Positions 1 through 7,500 of a stretch of DNA of 8,964 bases are shown in pieces. A program made the translations under genes and the position numbers. The notes below the pieces were generated by a model. The model saw only the letters and a list, made by a program, of their open reading frames with translations. It was not told the DNA's origin and did not search any database. Source of the DNA: Candidatus Stercoripulliclostridium pullicola (GTDB lineage: Bacteria; Bacillota; Clostridia; Christensenellales; DTU072); NCBI GenBank assembly GCA_017694145.1, contig JADINF010000091.1, positions 1 to 8,964 of the forward strand, written 5' to 3'. Every line of letters begins with the position of its first letter. The first letter of the stretch is position 1.

Positions 1-2287
1 TACATACTATTACGCTCGAAGCGTTGTGTACGAGAGCGCCCGTCACCGCGTTCAGTATGCCGAATGCGGAAAGGAATACCGACGAAACGCTTATCGCAAG
101 CGATACGGTAAGGTTTACGTATATCGTCCGGAGGGTGCGACGGGCGAGCTTGAGAAGGTAGGGGAGCTTCCTCACGTCGTCCGACATCAGCGCGACGTCG
201 GCGGTTTCTATAGCGACGGAAGAGCCCATTGCGCCCATCGTGACGCTCGCGTCCGCCACGGCGAGAGAGGGCGCGTCGTTCACGCCGTCGCCTGCCATGA
301 GCACCTTTTTCCCTTCCGCTTTGAGGGACTCCACGGCTTTGACCTTTTCTTCGGGCAGAAGGTTCGCCCTGACGTCGGAAATGCCGGTGAGAGCGGCGAT
401 CTTTCCTGCGTGACGCGCGTTGTCGCCCGTCAGCATGATAGTGGTTATTCCCATCGACTTGAGCTCCGAAACCATCGTTGCGGCTCCCTCTCTCACCGTA
501 TCGGTAACCGCTATCGCGCCTTTATATTCTCCGTCTATAGTGACCCCCACGACTGTGGCGCCGAGCGAGGCAAGCCGTTCGTATAGCTTCGCGGGCATAA
601 GCTCTTTGAGTTCGTCGAGCTTTTTGACGGCGACTTCTTTACCCTCCACGACGGCGCCGACGCCTTTTCCGACCTCCGCAACGGTGTTTTCCGAGGGGAG
701 CGTTCTTCCCTTGTTCGCGGCGCATATGGCGCGCGCTATCGGGTGCTCGCTTTTCGCTTCGGCGGCAGCCGCGTATTCCGTAAGCTCCGTTTCGCTTATG
801 CCCTCGGGGTATACCTTGTCGACTGCGAGTTTGCCTTCGGTGAGAGTTCCGGTCTTGTCGGTGGCGAGCACGTTCACTTTGGCGAGAGCCTCCATTGCGG
901 TGCCGCTTTTTATGAGTATACCTTTGCGGCTTGCGTTGCCTATGCCCGCGGCTACCGCTATCGGCGTTGCCAGCGTAAGCGCGCAGGGACACACTACGAC
1001 GAGTATCGTTATGGCGCGCGAGATAGCTTCGACCACGCCCGCTTTCGCCGCGAAAAGCGTGAGGAAAAACACTATCACGCTGAGCGTGCATGTAGCGGGC
1101 ACGAAATAACTCGCCCATTTGTCGGCAAGTCGCACGATAGGAGCTTTGTTCTTTTCCGCTTTTCTGACGTATTCTATTAATTTGGTGAGAGTGGTTTCGT
1201 TGCTCTTGTGCGTGACTTCTATTTCGAGCGCGCTTTCGAGGTTTCTGGTCCCCGCATACACCGCGAAGCCTTCGGAGGCTTCCGCGGGTACGAATTCGCC
1301 CGTTATGCTCGAGGTGTCCACGCTTCCCGAGCCTTTTACGACAACGCCGTCCACGGCGATTATTTCGCCGGGGCGCGCGAGTACCCGTTCGCCCGCTTCG
1401 ATGTCGCTCACCTCTTTTTCCTTAAAGCCTTCGTCGGTTATGACCGTCGCGCGAGTGGGGCGCATTGCGATGAGATCCGCTACCGCGGAGCGCGATTTCC
1501 CGGAAGTAACCGTTTCCACCAGTTCGCCTATCGCCATTATGAACGCTATCTCGCCCGCCGCGAAGAAGTAAGAGTCGGTGTGTCCCGTTTCGCCGATAAC
1601 GCCCGCGGCTGTCAGCACGCCCATGATAAGGCTCGCCGTCATCGCTATGCTTATCAGCAAAGCGGAAGTTATTTTACCTTTTCTAAGGTTTTTGAAAGCG
1701 CCGCGGAATATCGGCAGCCCGCAGATAACTACCGCTATCCATGCGGGATCGGCTATCGCCGCGAGCGGCAGGGGAGCGTACACGTCGAAATGCGCAAGAA
1801 GATAGGAGGCAACAAGGAAGGGGAGCGAAACCAGAATAAGTATTATCTGTTCCCTGACTTCCTTCTTATAATCTGTTTCGGCGGAGCGGTTGTGATCTAT
1901 GCCGCACCCGCAACTTTCTCCTTCCTCGTGGTCGTGCCCGCAACCGCAACTATCGCCTTTCTCATGCTTGTGGCTATGCTCATGTCCGCCGCAACCGCAT
2001 TCGTGGTCGTGCTCGTGGTCGTGTCCGCAACCGCAACTATCGCCTTTCTCGTGCTTGTGGCTATGCTCATGTCCGTCGCAACCGCATTCGTGGTCGTGCT
2101 CGTGGTCGTGTCCGCAATCGCCTTCGCCGTGTTCGTGCCCGTCGCCGTGCGCGTGCTTACAGTGCGTAGTCCCTTCAATGCGTTCCGCACTTTTACTACA
2201 CTCGCGGGAAGCGTTGTCGCGGTCGCCGCAAAGGTTGCCGGTTCCGAGCTTATCGCGCTCGAGGCTCAAATCGTCTTTCACTTTCAT
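1..2287 (-). CDS. Heavy-metal P1B-type ATPase, His/Cys-rich N terminus (3' end cut by window edge)
   Basis: A membrane pump that uses ATP to export a soft or transition metal cation. It reads from ATG at 2287 (GGAGG four bases upstream) through 762 codons to the window edge with no stop; judged from the family, only a short C-terminal tail is missing. Residues 1-140 hold no GMTCxxC domain but a His/Cys-rich tail with five C-G-C motifs (68-70, 85-87, 97-99, 114-116, 126-128). Membrane segments are near 147-166, 180-194, 208-231, 241-256, 393-414, 425-450, 722-740 and 742-762. The actuator TGE is at 329-331, the ion-site CPC at 433-435, the phosphorylation motif DKTGT at 477-481 (Asp477), the SEHP nucleotide-binding motif at 513-516, TGDN at 620-623 and GDGVNDAP at 666-673. 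All catalytic motifs are intact. The last helix carries V-H-N-A-S-S (753-758) rather than the D-x-G I associate with Zn/Cd pumps, so the metal is uncertain; the linked CsoR favours copper, the general look resembles CadA/ZntA. No operator like that of csoR is seen in front of it. Confidence 0.95.
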   Translation of the reverse strand, partial: MKVKDDLSLERDKLGTGNLCGDRDNASRECSKSAERIEGTTHCKHAHGDGHEHGEGDCGHDHEHDHECGCDGHEHSHKHEKGDSCGCGHDHEHDHECGCGGHEHSHKHEKGDSCGCGHDHEEGESCGCGIDHNRSAETDYKKEVREQIILILVSLPFLVASYLLAHFDVYAPLPLAAIADPAWIAVVICGLPIFRGAFKNLRKGKITSALLISIAMTASLIMGVLTAAGVIGETGHTDSYFFAAGEIAFIMAIGELVETVTSGKSRSAVADLIAMRPTRATVITDEGFKEKEVSDIEAGERVLARPGEIIAVDGVVVKGSGSVDTSSITGEFVPAEASEGFAVYAGTRNLESALEIEVTHKSNETTLTKLIEYVRKAEKNKAPIVRLADKWASYFVPATCTLSVIVFFLTLFAAKAGVVEAISRAITILVVVCPCALTLATPIAVAAGIGNASRKGILIKSGTAMEALAKVNVLATDKTGTLTEGKLAVDKVYPEGISETELTEYAAAAEAKSEHPIARAICAANKGRTLPSENTVAEVGKGVGAVVEGKEVAVKKLDELKELMPAKLYERLASLGATVVGVTIDGEYKGAIAVTDTVREGAATMVSELKSMGITTIMLTGDNARHAGKIAALTGISDVRANLLPEEKVKAVESLKAEGKKVLMAGDGVNDAPSLAVADASVTMGAMGSSVAIETADVALMSDDVRKLPYLLKLARRTLRTIYVNLTVSLAISVSSVFLSAFGILNAVTGALVHNASSVIVC
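1926..2117 (-). repeat. 87-bp in-frame tandem repeat, about 2.2 copies
   Basis: The bases repeat with a period of exactly 87 (29 codons); only about three mismatches are seen when the stretch is compared with itself shifted by 87. It encodes residues 57-121 of the ATPase: blocks of alternating His and Asp/Glu, then C-G-C, then G-H-E-H-S-H-K-H, then C-G-C again. Because the period is a multiple of three, copy number can change without breaking the frame. The likely role is metal binding or buffering at the cytosolic end of the pump, by analogy with His-rich tails of other metal transporters; that role is inferred. Confidence 0.9.
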
Positions 2288-2794
2288 ATATCCTCCGTAA
2301 TAATTTCGGAATTTTATTTACTTTATGTTATTGTTACGTTCGCTTCACGCCGAAAGCGGAATTTCCGCGCTATTGCGACTTTTATTTACCGCCGGAAGGT
2401 TCGTCGACTTACTTGCGGCATATATAAGCCATCGCGATAACGTCCGTAATCGTTTTCGGCATCCCTTCGTACGCTCCGCTTGTCGTCGGAAACGGTCGCT
2501 TCCGCACTCTCTCGCCGCATACCGTACCGAGGTAGGGTATATGTGTATGTAAGGCAATGCGTATTTGAGGCGTAGGCGACGGGGGCGGTCATGCGATCAC
2601 GGCGGCAAACACTATATAAACGGGATTTCGGTTACCGTTTGTGCGTAGGCGAGAGCCCGTAACGCATATTCGTATGCGTAGCTGCTTTCCTATCGCCGTC
2701 GGGCGTTTGTCGGGATTTCGTATTCAAGGTGCGTAACGAGGGAATGCGCAAGAGGGGCTTCCGCTCAGATGGAAGTCGGCGATAACGCCGTCTT
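2288..2794. other. 507-bp gap between csoR and the ATPase, no convincing gene
   Basis: Open frames here reach at most about 75 codons, lack good ribosome binding sites, overlap one another and match no family I know. What can be seen: an interrupted palindrome GCGGAA-T-TTCCGC at 2356-2368, about 70 bases upstream of the ATPase start; a hairpin ACGCATA-TTCG-TATGCGT at 2662-2679 with a seven-base-pair stem; a decamer CGGGATTTCG present twice (2621-2630 and 2711-2720); and GCGTAGGCGA present twice (2570-2579 and 2643-2652). No consensus promoter for the ATPase and no U-tracted terminator behind csoR stand out, so read-through from csoR is possible. A metal-responsive RNA or an undetected promoter could also lie here. 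Confidence 0.6.
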
Positions 2795-3076
2795 TCAGTT
2801 GATGAATTTTTCTATTATCGAGCTGAATGCTTCCATCACGTCCGATTCGCCGCGTTCGATGCTTTCCTTGACGCAGTGCGTAAGGTGATCCTTGATAACG
2901 ATGTTGCCCACCGTCTTGAGCGCGCCCTTCGCGGCGAGCATCTGCGTGAGCACCGCGTCGCAGTCGGCGCCGTCCTCGACCATATTGACGATGCCTTTTA
3001 TCTGACCTTCTATCCTTTTCAGGCGTTTGATCACGTCGGCGTTGTATTCGTGTTTGTTTACGCAGGCTTCGTTCAT
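2795..3076 (-). CDS. csoR: CsoR-family metal-sensing transcriptional repressor
   Basis: A 93-residue all-helical repressor of the CsoR/RcnR (DUF156) family that binds operator DNA without metal and lets go when metal binds. Family hallmarks are visible: K-R-L-K-R-I-E-G-Q-I-K-G-I at 17-29, and Cys39, His64 and Cys68 spaced exactly as the Cu(I) ligands Cys36, His61 and Cys65 of Mycobacterium tuberculosis CsoR. Cys at the last position argues against an RcnR-type Ni/Co sensor, which has His there. The residue before the first ligand Cys is Asp38, whereas Tyr is found in M. tuberculosis CsoR. The start at 3076 is preceded by AAAGGAG nine bases upstream. The gene has its own promoter with an operator-like palindrome just upstream and precedes the metal ATPase on the same strand, so it most likely controls itself and the pump. 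Copper is the best guess for the inducer; a persulfide or other metal cannot be excluded. Confidence 0.93.
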   Translation of the reverse strand: MNEACVNKHEYNADVIKRLKRIEGQIKGIVNMVEDGADCDAVLTQMLAAKGALKTVGNIVIKDHLTHCVKESIERGESDVMEAFSSIIEKFIN

Positions 3077-3118
3077 TTCCGTATTCTCCTTTCCGCATGG
3101 GTCTTACGCCGCTTCGGT

Positions 3119-3135
3119 ATACCCCCAGGGGGTAT
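3119..3135. promoter_or_regulatory. Probable CsoR operator
   Basis: The 17 bases ATACCCCCAGGGGGTAT are a perfect palindrome around one central base. A C-tract and G-tract flanked by A/T-rich ends is the typical look of CsoR/RcnR operators. It lies eight bases downstream of the csoR -10 box, over the presumed transcription start, so a bound repressor would block initiation. The divergent rpsF promoter is about 80 bases away and should not be covered. Confidence 0.8.
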
Positions 3136-3143
3136 CTACGAGG

Positions 3144-3172
3144 ATTATACCACAATATATTGCGGCATGCAA
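3144..3172 (-). promoter_or_regulatory. Sigma-A promoter of csoR
   Basis: On the minus strand, TTGCAT (3172-3167) and a perfect TATAAT (3149-3144) are separated by 17 bases. Transcription should begin near 3137, at the edge of the palindromic operator, and read through csoR toward the ATPase gene. Confidence 0.85.
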
Positions 3173-3212
3173 GCGCTTAGCGCAAAAAATTTATAAAAAT
3201 TCGAGAAATTGC

Positions 3213-3241
3213 TTTACATTTCTTTTTTTTATATATATAAT
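3213..3241 (+). promoter_or_regulatory. Sigma-A promoter of the rpsF-ssb-rpsR operon
   Basis: TTTACA (3213-3218) and TATAAT (3236-3241) stand 17 bases apart, separated by a T-rich and AT-repeat spacer. The predicted start is near 3248, giving a leader of about 73 bases before rpsF. Confidence 0.8.
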
Positions 3242-3253
3242 AATCAAGCATTT

Positions 3254-3294
3254 CGTCGGAGCTCGCTCCGGCGTATCCTTGCTCCCGCGGGAGC
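3254..3294 (+). promoter_or_regulatory. Two-hairpin rpsF leader, possible S6:S18 autoregulatory site
   Basis: Hairpin 1 (3254-3273) has an eight-pair stem, CGTCGGAG with CTCCGGCG, closed by a CTCG loop and including one G-U pair. Hairpin 2 (3281-3294) is GCTCC-CGCG-GGAGC. The ribosome binding site AAGGAGG (3306-3312) follows 11 bases later. Many bacteria repress this operon through an S6:S18-binding leader RNA. The location fits, but I cannot match the published consensus by eye. Neither hairpin has a U-tract, so they are unlikely to be terminators. Confidence 0.4.
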
Positions 3295-3320
3295 CATAAG
3301 TCCAGAAGGAGGTATAGACA

Positions 3321-3605
3321 ATGACTAAATACCAGTTGCTTTTCATCATCGAGAACGGTATTGACGACGAGGCGAAAGAAGCGGTCGTGACGAAATTCAC
3401 CGACCTTATCGCAAGCCTTGGCGGAACGGTAACCACGGTCGACAAATGGGGTACTCGCAAATATGCGTATCCTATCAATTACAAGACCGAAGGCTACTAT
3501 GTGAGAATGCTTTTCGAAGCAGAACCCACCGTGCCGCAGGAAGTCGACAGACAGATGAGAATTAACGAGAATATTGTCCGTCAGCTCATCACCAAGCAAG
3601 CGTAA
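3321..3605 (+). CDS. rpsF: 30S ribosomal protein S6
   Basis: A 94-residue protein of the small-subunit platform, where it pairs with S18 on the central domain of 16S rRNA. The length and sequence are those of bacterial S6: a ferredoxin-like fold starting M-T-K-Y-Q-L-L-F-I-I, the K-W-G-T-R-K-Y-A-Y-P-I segment near residues 43-53 with the conserved basic and aromatic residues of the RNA-binding strand, the Y-Y-V segment after it, and the N-E-N-I-V-R-Q-L-I helix at the end. AAGGAGG is eight bases before the ATG. It is the first gene of a three-gene operon and is followed 18 bases later by ssb, the usual order in Bacillota. Nothing is unusual about it. Confidence 0.97.
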   Translation: MTKYQLLFIIENGIDDEAKEAVVTKFTDLIASLGGTVTTVDKWGTRKYAYPINYKTEGYYVRMLFEAEPTVPQEVDRQMRINENIVRQLITKQA

Positions 3606-3623
3606 CGGCGAGGGGGAAGGACG

Positions 3624-4052
3624 ATGAACAAAGTTATTCTTATAGGCAATCTTACCAAAGATCCCGAACAGCAGTACACCGCGAGCAATATATGCGTATG
3701 CAGATTCACGGTAGCGGTCAACCGTTCCTACAGCAGCAGCGACGGTTCCCGCCAGACCGATTTTCTGCCCGTGGTATGTTGGCGCAACCAGGCGGAAAAC
3801 TGCGCTAAGCACCTTAAGAAAGGAAGCAAGGTAGGCATCTGCGGGTCCGTACAGACCAGGACGTACGACGACAGAGACGGCGTCAAAAGGTATGTGACCG
3901 AGATAATAGCCGACGAGGTTCAGTTCCTGTCCACGAGAAACGACGACGAACGCGACTCGCTTCCGGACATTCCCGAGGTAGCTTCGCAGAGGAAACCGCG
4001 CATGGAAGACGCTCGTCCCGTAGAAGTGAGCGACGACGATCTTCCGTTCTGA
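3624..4052 (+). CDS. ssb: Single-stranded DNA-binding protein
   Basis: A 142-residue SSB that coats single-stranded DNA in replication, repair and recombination and recruits partner enzymes. The N-terminal OB fold spans about residues 1-105, opening with M-N-K-V-I-L-I-G-N-L-T-K-D-P-E and including the F-L-P-V-V-C-W-R-N-Q-A-E strand near 57-68. A short linker follows, and the chain ends in the acidic partner-binding tip D-D-D-L-P-F. The tip shows that the protein is complete. The linker (about 30 residues) is short compared with many SSBs. An AGGGGGAAGG ribosome binding site lies just before the ATG. Its place between rpsF and rpsR marks it as the housekeeping SSB rather than a plasmid or phage copy. 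Confidence 0.97.
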   Translation: MNKVILIGNLTKDPEQQYTASNICVCRFTVAVNRSYSSSDGSRQTDFLPVVCWRNQAENCAKHLKKGSKVGICGSVQTRTYDDRDGVKRYVTEIIADEVQFLSTRNDDERDSLPDIPEVASQRKPRMEDARPVEVSDDDLPF

Positions 4053-4077
4053 CAACGAATAAAGGAGAAATCGAAAT

Positions 4078-4380
4078 ATGGCAATGAAAGAAGGAGTAAA
4101 AGCGAGACCTCTGGGCGGCAAGCGCCCCCCGAAGAAGAAAGTATGTCCTTTCTGCGTGAACAAAGTGGACGAGATCGATTATATCGCGCTCGCCAAGGAG
4201 ATGGAGAAGTCTTCCGAACGCAGTTTTAAGGACGGCGAGAAGCGCACCCGTTACATCACCGAGAAGGGCAAGATCCTTCCTCGCAGAATGAGCGGCGTAT
4301 GCGTCAAGCACCAACGCGCCCTTTCGCAGGCAATCAAACGCGCCCGTTTCATGGCGCTGCTGCCCTACAAAGCGGACTAA
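4078..4380 (+). CDS. rpsR: 30S ribosomal protein S18, zinc-ligand form with an insertion
   Basis: Small-subunit protein that binds 16S rRNA together with S6. It is 100 residues long against about 75-80 in Bacillus. Core motifs are intact: K-V-C-P-F-C (21-26), I-D-Y (33-35), G-K-I-L-P-R-R (64-70), C-V-K-H-Q-R (75-80), I-K-R-A-R (86-90) and M-A-L-L-P-Y (92-97). Cys23, Cys26, Cys75 and His78 form a complete zinc-ligand set, so this is the zinc-dependent form. From I-D-Y to G-K-I-L-P-R-R there are 28 residues, versus 13 in Bacillus subtilis S18, so about 15 charged residues (around 38-55) are inserted. AAAGGAG lies ten bases before the ATG at 4078; a second ATG two codons later is a weaker alternative. 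It is the last gene of the operon; an intrinsic terminator follows 20 bases after the stop. Confidence 0.97.
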   Translation: MAMKEGVKARPLGGKRPPKKKVCPFCVNKVDEIDYIALAKEMEKSSERSFKDGEKRTRYITEKGKILPRRMSGVCVKHQRALSQAIKRARFMALLPYKAD

Positions 4381-4400
4381 CGCAAAATAAAACCCGAGAC

Positions 4401-4431
4401 AAAAAACGCTCCTTTTACGGAGCGTTTTTTT
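4401..4431 (+). terminator. Intrinsic terminator of the rpsF operon
   Basis: AAAAAACGCTCC pairs with GGAGCGTTTTTT around a TTTTAC loop, and the descending arm runs into seven T residues. It begins 20 bases after the rpsR stop. The A-run on the left side means it could also stop transcription from the other strand. Confidence 0.93.
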
Positions 4432-4512
4432 GTGAACCGAATACCGTAAACGGCAATCGAAAACATTAGCGGACAGAAAACGACTTATTTTTTACTCGCG
4501 CGCGCCGCGCGT

Positions 4513-4532
4513 ATATATTATTGTTAATATAT
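4513..4532. repeat. AT-rich perfect palindrome upstream of the lipoprotein promoter
   Basis: ATATATTA and TAATATAT form perfect eight-base arms around TTGT. The site ends two bases before the -35 box, so it could be an operator, an UP-like AT-rich element, or merely low-complexity sequence. A run of alternating C and G (4498-4511) lies directly to its left. Confidence 0.5.
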
Positions 4533-4534
4533 GT

Positions 4535-4563
4535 TTGACAAAAGAGGCGTGGTTGATTACTAT
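4535..4563 (+). promoter_or_regulatory. Sigma-A promoter of the lipoprotein gene
   Basis: A perfect TTGACA (4535-4540) is followed after 17 bases by TACTAT (4558-4563). Transcription would start near 4570, only about 11 bases before the ATG, so the AGAGGTG ribosome binding site would sit at the very 5' end of the mRNA. Either the leader is really that short or another start upstream is also used. Confidence 0.75.
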
Positions 4564-4580
4564 ATTTTAAGAGGTGCAGA

Positions 4581-7500
4581 ATGAAAAAGAAATTTATATT
4601 CGCAACGATTATTTTATGTATGTCGGTATTGCTTATTTTAGCGGCTTGCACGAACGGAGAAGAGCCGCCGGCGAGCAATGACGAAAGCGGCAAGACGGTT
4701 GTTCTTCCTGAATTTTCGGGGCAGAAAACGGATATTACCCGCGAAGAAGCCGACAGGGTCATAGACGACATAGAGAGTTCGGAAGGAATGGAAACGAGCG
4801 GGCTCAAGGAAGCGCTCGACATGGCGGAGGAATACAAGGTGTTTCAAGCCGAGGACGAAACCGGCGGCTCGGTCAAGAGCTATCTCGAAGATTGCGTTAC
4901 GGCAGGGTTTATTTTCGTCGAGAAAGGCGTAATGGGCGAATATAATTTCGAATATTACGAGAGCGCGGACAAACAGGCGCTTATCGTCATAGAAAAAGAG
5001 GGAGTATATACCTTTATATACTATAAAACGAAATACGAAGAAAAAGTCTACGTATGGCCGGAGGAGAAGCTTATCGAGTTCGGTCTCGGCGCGCTGACTC
5101 AACCGGAAGGCTCTAGGCTTACCGTCGCGGCGATCGACGAAGCCGACAGAATGGGCAGGGTGCCGAGCGTGGATATACAGCTGACGGACGTACAGGCGAG
5201 CTATTACGATACCGTGGCGAATGTTTTACGGAATGCAGGATATGTGCTCGATACGGAAAACGATTACGGCGACGGTGAAAAGAGCGCCACGTATGTAGCG
5301 GTAAGAGGCAACGAGCTTTATTATGCCGATCTGTATTTAGGTAAAGACGTGCCGCAGGACGGCTCTTCCGCAGAGTTGAAACCGTTTATTTCCCTGTCGG
5401 TCTATAACGCCACCGCGCGCGAGATAGCCGAAGGCGGCAAACAGTTTGTAGATATTATCGGCTCGGGCACGATAAAAGCCGACGTCACCGTAAAGCGCAA
5501 AGACTATTTCGAAGTAAAGGACGAGGTCACGGGAGAAATACATAAGGAATACGGCGTAGTCGAAGAAGTTTATACCGAAACGCTGATATACGATAACGAA
5601 TGCGGAGTTATCCTTACCGATGACAGCGCTATCGACGGCATGCTTTTCTTAAGAGCCGACGGTATGGCATACCGCATGGTCAACAACGGAAGGAATAAAG
5701 CGCCTCTCGACGGAGAAAAAATTTATCTTATAAGGAATTTCCTTACTTATGCGTGGCTTTGGAGCGCGCAGAATTATTATGCAAGCGCGAAAAACGTCAC
5801 ATCTACGGGAGAAGAGCAGAACGTAGGCGGATATACTCTCGAAAAGAAAGAGGGTCAGGTCGAAATGATGCTCGATAACGGCGGCGAATACGTCGAAACG
5901 ACCTTGACGATGACCTTCTGGGTGGAGAAAACGAATAACGTGGCGTTCGGCTACGAATACGTTACCGAGAACAGAGAGGAGAAGGTCCTCGTAAGCTCGA
6001 TAAGCGACAGTACCGACGGACTGGAGGAATACGCGGCGCTTCCCGACGAATACGAGCTCGAAAATGATATGCCGCTCGAAAAAGTTCTTACCGGCGTTGA
6101 TCCCATGCCCGCTATCCCCGCCATAGACGGCGCAAGCGGGTATTACGTAAGCTATTATTTCGACAGCTATTGGGACGAGGAAACGGACACGTACACGGAT
6201 TACGAAGCGTGCGCGCTGTTCGCCGCGGGTGTGAGCGACGCAGAACTCGGAGCTTACCGCGATAAACTTATCGCGAGCGGAGCGGAAGAAATTTACGAAG
6301 GCGTATACGTTTTCGGAGTAAACGCCACTTGTGAAGTCACTATGCGCGTTTACAGAGCGGAGTTCGACGGGCTTGCGGAAGCCGTTAGATTTGAGTTCTC
6401 GATCGAGGAGATTAGGGTGCCCGAATTCTTCTTTTCCGACAAGTCCCTGCAATTCTATTACAACCTTACGGAGTTTTCCGGACAAGAGTCGGAGCGCAAA
6501 TTTGCCTCTAAGATCGGTAACGAAACGGTATTTATCGGGAGTAACGCTTTTAGCGGGGAGATAACCGTAATATACGAAGTAAGGGGCTTGGACTGCATTG
6601 TTGCAAAGAGCGCTTACGGCGAGGAAACGACATATACGTTGTCGGAGTTCGTAGAGAGGATCTCGGAGTACGCGATATTCAGTTACTCTCCCGACAAGGA
6701 TTACGGTAAAAACGGAAGCGCCGTAATTTGCGGCGTTACCGTAGACGTATACGAGAACGGCGAAAGCGTAATTTACTATAGTGACGAATACGCGCTCGCG
6801 TTCAAAGTCGTCGAATACGGCAAGACGATATTCGAGATAACGGAATTCACGCAGGTAAGCGACGACGGCAAAGGCGCGGACGGCACAACGCCGATGTATA
6901 AAGGCGCGGGCAAAAAATATCTCGTCGGCAATCACGATTCGGACACCCGCCTCGAGAAATATCTCGAACCCTGCTTCATATATCAAGTGTACGACGCTCC
7001 GGAAGCCGACGTCATCGCCTGGAAAAACGAGCTCGACGCAGCGGGACTCGTAGAAGTGGATTATTATTTAGGCGCCGAAGGCGAACAATACGTATATTTC
7101 CTTATGACCGACGGCGAGGACTATTGCGTATACGCAATGTATACCGGCGGCTATATGACGATAATCGAAGGAGTGCTTCCTAACGGCATATACTCTTATT
7201 TCGGCGACGAATTCGAGCCTTCGCTCGGCAGTCACGATATAGCGGGAACGTTGGGCGACGGAGAGTACACTATAATCTATACCGAGTCGCGCACGCCCGA
7301 CGATGGCGGAGAGAAACACTATATGGAGCAAGAGGAGACGTTCACCCTGGACGGCGGGCTCCTTTTCGACGGAAACACGTACTACAAAGCGACTACGGAA
7401 GGGATCGAAAGATACTATTATTTCATCGAATTCGGCACCCTCAAGACCATGTATGCGGAAAAGGAGAGGAACGATATCGTAGACCTGAAAGACTATCTCA

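Noticed and set aside
420..2440. Long plus-strand open frames of 229 and 410 codons
   Set aside because: They lie opposite the P-type ATPase, whose complete set of family motifs fixes the minus strand as coding. They are composition shadows.
2345..2592. Small minus-strand open frames between csoR and the ATPase (possible metallochaperone)
   Set aside because: Neither overlapping frame contains a metal-binding motif or family signature, and no good ribosome binding site precedes them.
3177..4163. Minus-strand open frame of 328 codons
   Set aside because: It runs antisense across rpsF and ssb into the start of rpsR, all of which are certain genes, and resembles no known family.
5649..6986. 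Minus-strand open frame of 445 codons inside the lipoprotein gene
   Set aside because: It has no convincing ribosome binding site or recognisable motif and follows from the GC-rich third positions of the gene on the other strand.
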